Of a DNA stretch of 40,629 bases, positions 35,236 through 40,629 are shown one piece after another. The translations under genes and the position numbers were made by a program. The notes beneath the pieces are model-generated. The model saw nothing but the letters and a program-made list of their open reading frames with translations, searched no databases and was not told the DNA's origin. Each line of letters begins with the position of its first letter. Position 1 is the first letter of the stretch. The stretch is from Trichoplax sp. H2 (Eukaryota; Placozoa; Uniplacotomia; Trichoplacea): positions 1 to 40,629 of the forward strand of contig NOWV01000354.1 of NCBI GenBank assembly GCA_003344405.1, written 5' to 3'.

Positions 35236-38200
35236 TTAGCTATTAAAATAGAAAATATTGCCAAACAAGGAACCAACAAGCTTTTTCATTTCATCTAATA
35301 TATAAAGAACAAAGATACACGTTGTTAGTGGATCATTCCAAAATCTACGTTTAGCAAAATAATTCAAAAATATTACCATTAATGTCTAAAAGACTCCCGT
35401 TCTTCAGGTTTTGAGCGACAAATAGCTCTCTCTGATCCGCAATTTTGCCCACAACCCAACAATCTGTCGCAGTCTTTGCCAAAAATTCTTCATTACTTTT
35501 CGACCTATAAATTAAGTTGACAGTCGGGCAAGTACATTAATTGATTGATTAGCAATACAGATATCAACCTACGGATAGGATCAAATTTAAACCATACTTG
35601 TCAAATTCTGCATGAATATCGTAGAATAAGCGCATTAAGTCGGGTCCTATAATAGCAGGTTGATTTATCTTGGGGTATATACTTGATTTGAATGCGCAGT
35701 TCATATGGTTGAAGTAGATAAATCTATATTGCATCTCAGTTCTATATCAAATTGTAAATTGACGGTATGATTACAGCGACGTCAGGATAACCACTTGACA
35801 ATCATTAAATATTAAAATTAATTTATTTACAAAGACAATCGACGATTGATAATATTTTGCTCAGCAATGTCGAAAGTCAACTGTTTGATTTGAGGTCCAA
35901 TAAACTTATCCAATTTACGGAAGAAATCGATAGTGCTTGTGCTCGTTGGAAAAATTGTATCATCTATAATGAGAACAATTCATTAAGAACACTTTTTAAA
36001 CGCAGTAAAAGATAAAGAATATTTCAAAAACAATTGGTATTATTTCAATTATGTATTCAGATTTGCCTTATAACTTACACTTGACCAACATGCAAAGCAC
36101 AGTATCTAGCACCTGTCATAAGGTAAAAGGAAATATGACGAGAGTTTACAGATTGTAATAATAATAATCAATGTAGACATCAACCAATACCTTATAAACG
36201 ATCACAGCGAAAATTTCCCATTTACCATCTTTATTAATAAATATTCTAGGAATTTTTCCTATTGAAGCTGCATGTCCGAGTTCTGTTGGCCCTGTTATAA
36301 ATCTAATGCCAGCCAGGAAGTATTTTAACAGCATACTCAGGTACAATAATCGCACGAATAGTAGTAATTGCATAGAGCTTACTTTCCCTGCACGTCGAGA
36401 TTATATATTACAGATTTCGAGTCCTTACTATTCTGATCTTTAATATTCTACAAATAGTTTGTAACAGTGCATAAGGGTTCAAATAGACAATAACGATTCA
36501 TGTTAGGATCTAATGATGATGCTACCTCCGCTTCTTGATGATTAGGTAATAAATTGGTAGTTAAATAGCCATAAAGAATTTGTGTATGATCGAGATCGAG
36601 ACTACTCCTTTAAAAAGGTAATATCCAAATGGTGTAATGCATCAATTTAGGATACTTTATAAAGTTATTTTCTAAGTTGAGCTGAAATAGACTGGTGATG
36701 CTACGTCTATCAAACTTACCAAATTAACTGATCGTCAAACAGAAGTTGTGCATAAGTAATATTACTGTAAGGAAAAATCAGGATTTATCATTATCAGCAC
36801 ATTGTTATTATTAGTATGTTTGTACCATATTGTCGTTGTGAGACGATCACCTTAACAGGTAACTGGCTAATCGATATAGCTCAATAGCGTGTAATAAACC
36901 ATTCAATAACACTTATTTCCAGTTTTGCTTACCTAAAGTTAGCTTCAATTAAATTAATGAATTGCTGAACTTTTAAAAATTGCTGTTTACCCAATGGTAA
37001 AAACCGAATCCCTATTTCAATTATGTGAAAGAAAATTGGTTAGACATTAAATTGAATATCGCGCGTGGAATACGTAGCTCTGTGAAAAGCTGAGGTAGAA
37101 ATTTAGTACAATACCTTGTAAAACGTCTTGCAAATCTTGCTGTGCTAGTTTTATTGACTTGATAAACTGTAAAGAGGTAACAACCGTTAAATATTAAAAT
37201 TGTTACGATAGGGTGTTAATTTCTTGACTAAGAAAATTGTCCAAGCATGTCAGTCATTCATGACGGATGGTATTTAGATAGAAGCATTCTATATATAGAT
37301 CCTAATCGCGGTAGATTTGCAACCGATTTAATTGTATTTAATTTCTAGTATCGCTTGATTGATCAGGTGAAATAAAGTGTCATTTTTTGAAATTGACTTT
37401 AGCATCTACTGCAATTTACAAATAAAGTACTTGGAATGGCATTAGCGATTTAGTAGCATTGATTTCGAAAGGATCAAAGAGAGATTGCCATTTACAAATT
37501 ATCCATTTAGTATCATACTTACACGTGTAAAAAAGTGTTTTAAAAGTTCACGGCAAGAATCAACACTTTCATTAAATGTCATGGAAAAGGGACCATTAAA
37601 GAGCTGTTTACAGATAAAATTCGCTTTATTAACAAGATGTAAAGGCTATCGCTACCGCTACCGAAGTAATAAAGCCATGAAAACTGAGAGACGATTCTTT
37701 AAACCATTTTAGCTACACTCACCCTAAATATTTTATAGGATAACATCAAAATTGATTGTAATGCCTGATCCTATGGAGAATAAATTCAAATAAGTAGCGA
37801 AGATATTCGTAGCACTTGAAATAATTATCAATATCTCTTAACGCCAATCAAATGTTTTAGCCTTATCAGTCATTATTTTTAATTTACCTGTACTTCATCC
37901 TGATGATAGACAATGTTATTGCCATCTTTATTTGTTACTTCGCTAGCTGGGATGGATACAGTCTATAAAGGCCAAATATTTTTTTCCGATTAATTCTAGT
38001 ACGGATGCCAATGGTAGGCATGTAATATATTGGAATTGATCATTTATAATACGCAGACAACATCACTTTAAGTACAATCCATTACGGATTGCATTGAAAT
38101 ATCAAATCACGTGCCATTATCATCCAAAAATTTTCCTCAGGCTGATAAAAGACTTGTCGGGATTTTAACGTTTGGACAACTTCGCACGGTCGATCAGGAG

Positions 38201-39451
38201 CAAAAGTTCTTGAATCAGAAGACGCGGAACTGAGTAGTTAGTCATACCATTGTAATACTAGGTGATTGATTATTAGCTACATTGAGTAAATACGTGTAGA
38301 GGATCATTTGAAAATAGCAGACTATCAATATATAATATCATTTTAGATCAATATGATTGCAAAGATAGTATGAATGAGACTTGCTGTTATCCAATCAATC
38401 ATGCTGTAGACTGTAGGTACATAACTGGTTACAGTAGTAGGTAGATTAAACATCTCTTTTATCATCTACTGGTAGTGTCTACCTGTTGTTCAATAAGCAT
38501 TAGCAATTATTATAAGCATTTATGCACGCTTCCATTACCCGCAAAAATGAACGATCGCTTCCGAAAGCCCGACACTGCGTGATTGCTTATCTATATTGTC
38601 AGCATCTGGGTAATAAAATAGAATCTTTTCGTGTTCCTATTTGAACAGAAATTGAAATATCATCATTAGTAGGTATTCCATAAGCTCTATTCAGAGATTG
38701 GACATACGTGTCCATTACCCATTGGATCCCATTGATCTGAGCATTCATATCAATGATGCTGCACTACTACTACTACTACTACTGGGAAATGGCGATCGAT
38801 GCATGTTGTACAGTATAATGACACTCTTTGACGCTTTGTACTACTGTACATCATCATTGATGGTTGCAAAGGAAACAAGGTAATAAACGATAGCCTTCAT
38901 TGATAATTTCTTGTAGGATAGAGATTGAATGAGCCCTGTTTGGCTTTGTATATTACCCAGCAGGGTAGCTCATTGGTGACAATTTTTTATCTCGACCTAT
39001 GCAGGATCAATAACTAGTCTTATCCGATGCCTGTACTTTTGATGGACTTTTATACTGTAGTATTGGTGTGCTGTTGACACTATGAAAGTATCCATGGATG
39101 CAACGCGTTGTTCAATCCATCCTGAATCATTGAATTAAAAGGATAGAATACAGTGGTAGTCAATAGACGATGACCAACTGCATTGGTGCATTCTTTTGCC
39201 ATCATGTAGTATGCAAAAGTATGCTTACACTATACTGTACAGTTAGTATCCCACTTCAACTGTGCAAGCACAGCTTGCACTAGCCTGTTGGGAAATGGTA
39301 GAACAGTAGTGGACAACATTGAAGATTGAAGTTGACCGTTTCAAGTATAATCACCAAGCATCAAAGGACAACTTACCGTGCCTTCTTCTTGGCCCAATGT
39401 AGTATTAAAGATGAAGAAATTGATTAGAGTGGAAGGGCTTTTCTCCGTCAT
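35236..39451 (-). CDS. CCZ1: Vacuolar fusion protein CCZ1 homologue, 15 exons, 475 aa
   Basis: Exons in reading order: 39377-39451, 38539-38636, 38115-38229, 37888-37962, 37523-37645, 37115-37166, 36933-37011, 36720-36764, 36452-36607, 36191-36302, 36079-36112, 35831-35963, 35598-35741, 35377-35504, 35236-35294. With Mon1 it forms the guanine-exchange factor for Rab7 in endosome maturation. Longin-type blocks align with human CCZ1: LINFFIFNTTLG at the N-terminus, EKILFYYPDAD, VGLSEAIVHF, QPEENFWMIM, KQLFNG, LLFDDQLIW, ILYGYLTTNLLP, FITGP, FRKLDKFIGPQ, YRFIYFNHMN, DCWVVGK, and the C-terminal LFGNIFYFNS. Length is close to the 482 aa I recall for human. All phases match. One junction (exon 3 to 4) needs a GC donor. 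The intron 1 region includes an (ACT)7 run. The upstream side is a tandem-repeat array. Confidence 0.96.
38763..38783. repeat. (ACT)7 trinucleotide repeat in CCZ1 intron 1
   Basis: Seven perfect ACT units, intronic with respect to CCZ1, so length changes should not alter the protein. Confidence 0.9.
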
Positions 39452-39540
39452 ATTGGTAATCTTGCAGAGGTAAGACTCACCATTGGCTGCCGACTGCCGG
39501 GCATTGGGCGAAGAATAATACCGGCAATGACAGTCATCAT

Positions 39541-39565
39541 ACAGTACAGTACAGTACAGTACAGT
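39541..39565. repeat. (ACAGT)5 pentanucleotide repeat
   Basis: Five perfect ACAGT units about 90 bp upstream of the CCZ1 start codon, followed by more GTACAGT/GTACTGT words up to about 39627. Confidence 0.9.
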
Positions 39566-39694
39566 CAGAGCACACAGAGTGTACAGTGTACAGTACTAGA
39601 GCGGCGAGAGTACTGTACTGTACGATCCCAAAATCCACATTTGTATTGTAGGAGTTGGATATTACTGTTGGCATACTGACTACTTCTGCAGTAT

Positions 39695-40434
39695 GGACCA
39701 TCATGTCCAGTTGTCCATCAATCCTTCGATCCTACCAGTCACAGTTATTGTTCCTCCATCTACAGTACTAAAGAAAGGTCAGTTACAGTATTATATACTG
39801 TAGTTTACAGTACGTCGTACAGTAAGGCATCTCTTGTCCAAAGGCTGTCCATCGTCGTAGTGTACAGTACTGTACTGTACTTCTACTGCATACTGTATAC
39901 TGTACTTACTAATGGAACCATCATGTCCCACGGTCCATCAATCCTTCCATCCTACGAGACACAGTATAGTTCCTCCTTCTACAGTACTACAACATGATAT
40001 GTACTGTAGTTTACAGTACATCGTACAGTAAGGCGCCTCTTGTCCAAAGGCTGTCTCATCCAACGACGATGGACTTCTACTGCAGTTAACAGCATGGACC
40101 ATCATGTCCAATGGTCCATCAATCCTTCCATCCTACGAGACATTGTACTGTATTGTTCCTCCATCTACAGTACTTTACTACAACATGATATACTGTAGTT
40201 TATAGTACATCGTACAGTAAGGCATCTCTCGTCCAAAGGCTGTCCCATCCAACGACGATGGACAGTACAGTACAGTACTGTACTTCTACTGCATGTACTA
40301 ATGGGTCTAAATGGTACCATCATGTCCCATGTTCCATCTATCCTTCCATCCTACGAGACACAGTATAGTTCCTCCTTCTACAGTACTATAACATGATATG
40401 TACTGTAGTTGACAGTACATCGTACAGTAAGGCA
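39695..40434. repeat. Array of four diverged tandem units, 180-220 bp each, upstream of CCZ1
   Basis: Units begin with ACCATCATGTCC at 39697, 39917, 40098 and 40316 (spacings 220, 181 and 218). Each continues with TCCATC-ATCCTTC-ATCCTAC, a TTCCTCC-TCTACAGTACT block, ACTGTAGTT-ACAGTAC-TCGTACAGTAAGGC and, except in the last unit, CCAAAGGCTGTC. Length differences come mainly from the variable GTACAGTAC linker after that. The fourth unit is cut by the 50-N gap, so the true array is probably longer. The units have internal inverted repeats (ATGGACC and GGTCCAT). No protein-coding potential is evident. Confidence 0.9.
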
Positions 40435-40484
40435 NNNNNNNNNNNNNNNNNNNNNNNNNNNNNNNNNNNNNNNNNNNNNNNNNN
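40435..40484. other. Assembly gap (50 N)
   Basis: A run of 50 Ns following the incomplete fourth repeat unit. Tandem repeats commonly stop assemblies at such points; the real size is unknown. Confidence 0.99.
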
Positions 40485-40503
40485 GTTGTTCGGTTTATAC
40501 TTG

Positions 40504-40629
40504 TGATGTTTCGGAAGATTGTGGATTCGTCATGATCACAGTAAATTACCAGAGTTAATTTAGTAGAGGAATAGAGTTTATTGGAATTAGTGCAAAGGAA
40601 AAACCGTATGAGATTACAGCGTGTATAAC
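40504..40629. repeat. Dispersed repeat R1, left-half copy at window edge
   Basis: It matches about 4186-4312 (TCGTCATGATC near 40527; ATTACCAGAGTTAA; GAATAGAGTTTATTGGAATT) with scattered substitutions and runs off the window. Copy 4186-4515 predicts that the GTGACTAGTCGAATAGC half follows beyond the end. Confidence 0.8.

Noticed and set aside
37485-37712. Plus-strand open frame of 75 codons
   Set aside because: It is antisense to CCZ1 exon 5, whose product matches the KLFNG region of CCZ1.
38641-38740. Candidate CCZ1 first exon on the minus strand (reading NRAYGIPTNDD)
   Set aside because: The exon at 39377-39451 matches the family N-terminus (INFFIFN) and joins in phase with a GTAAGT donor.
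38698-38883. Plus-strand open frame with a leucine run
   Set aside because: The leucines come from the (ACT)7 microsatellite in CCZ1 intron 1; there is no domain.
1-40629. CRISPR arrays, bacterial operons, phage genes or tRNA genes
   Set aside because: There are no regularly spaced repeats with unique spacers of CRISPR size, genes are spliced, and no tRNA cloverleaf was recognised by eye; a tRNA scan was not possible.

Overview
This is eukaryotic, almost certainly animal, nuclear DNA. It is AT-rich, its genes are split by short GT-AG introns, and it carries three assembly gaps. The gene content (gamma-glutamyl hydrolase, COX10, the RNase P/MRP subunit RPP21, the Mon1-partner CCZ1, EGF-repeat membrane proteins) is metazoan. 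Exon counts of 9, 7 and 15 for GGH, COX10 and CCZ1 match what I recall for the human genes. High AT content plus retained ancestral introns fits a placozoan (Trichoplax/Hoilungia-like) or another compact invertebrate genome; this is an inference, not proven here.

Left part, about 1-17,800: gene-poor and repeat-rich. It holds diverged copies of several dispersed repeats, two 20-N gaps beside a nearly identical 164-bp duplication, one decayed EGF exon (2692-2828), and a six-exon gene A (8351-13286, +). Gene A encodes a small single-pass EGF-domain membrane protein. Its 3' flank is a mosaic duplication of 1037-1600, interrupted by a transposon-like insert.

Middle, 17,823-24,237 (+): gene B, a full eight-exon paralogue of gene A. 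It reads signal peptide, EGF, calcium-binding EGF, a third EGF split by an intron, transmembrane helix, basic tail. Genes A and B share exon phases and identical lengths for two exons, so they are tandem duplicates. Gene A seems to have lost the exon half carrying the last two cysteines of the third EGF.

Right part, 25,480-39,451: a dense housekeeping block. GGH (-) and COX10 (+) diverge from a shared region of about 720 bp. Intronless RPP21 (+) follows, then CCZ1 (-), convergent with RPP21. I rebuilt GGH, COX10, CCZ1, gene A and gene B exon by exon; each joins into one open frame from ATG to stop (312, 386, 475, 201 and 237 codons). Upstream of CCZ1 lies an array of four diverged repeat units of about 180-220 bp, rich in GTACAGTAC/GTACTGTAC, ending in a 50-N gap. 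After it the sequence returns to a repeat also seen near 4.2 kb.

The housekeeping genes have no evident functional link: lysosomal folate hydrolysis, mitochondrial heme A synthesis, tRNA 5' processing, Rab7 activation. The most novel content is the lineage-specific EGF membrane-protein cluster and the repeats around it.
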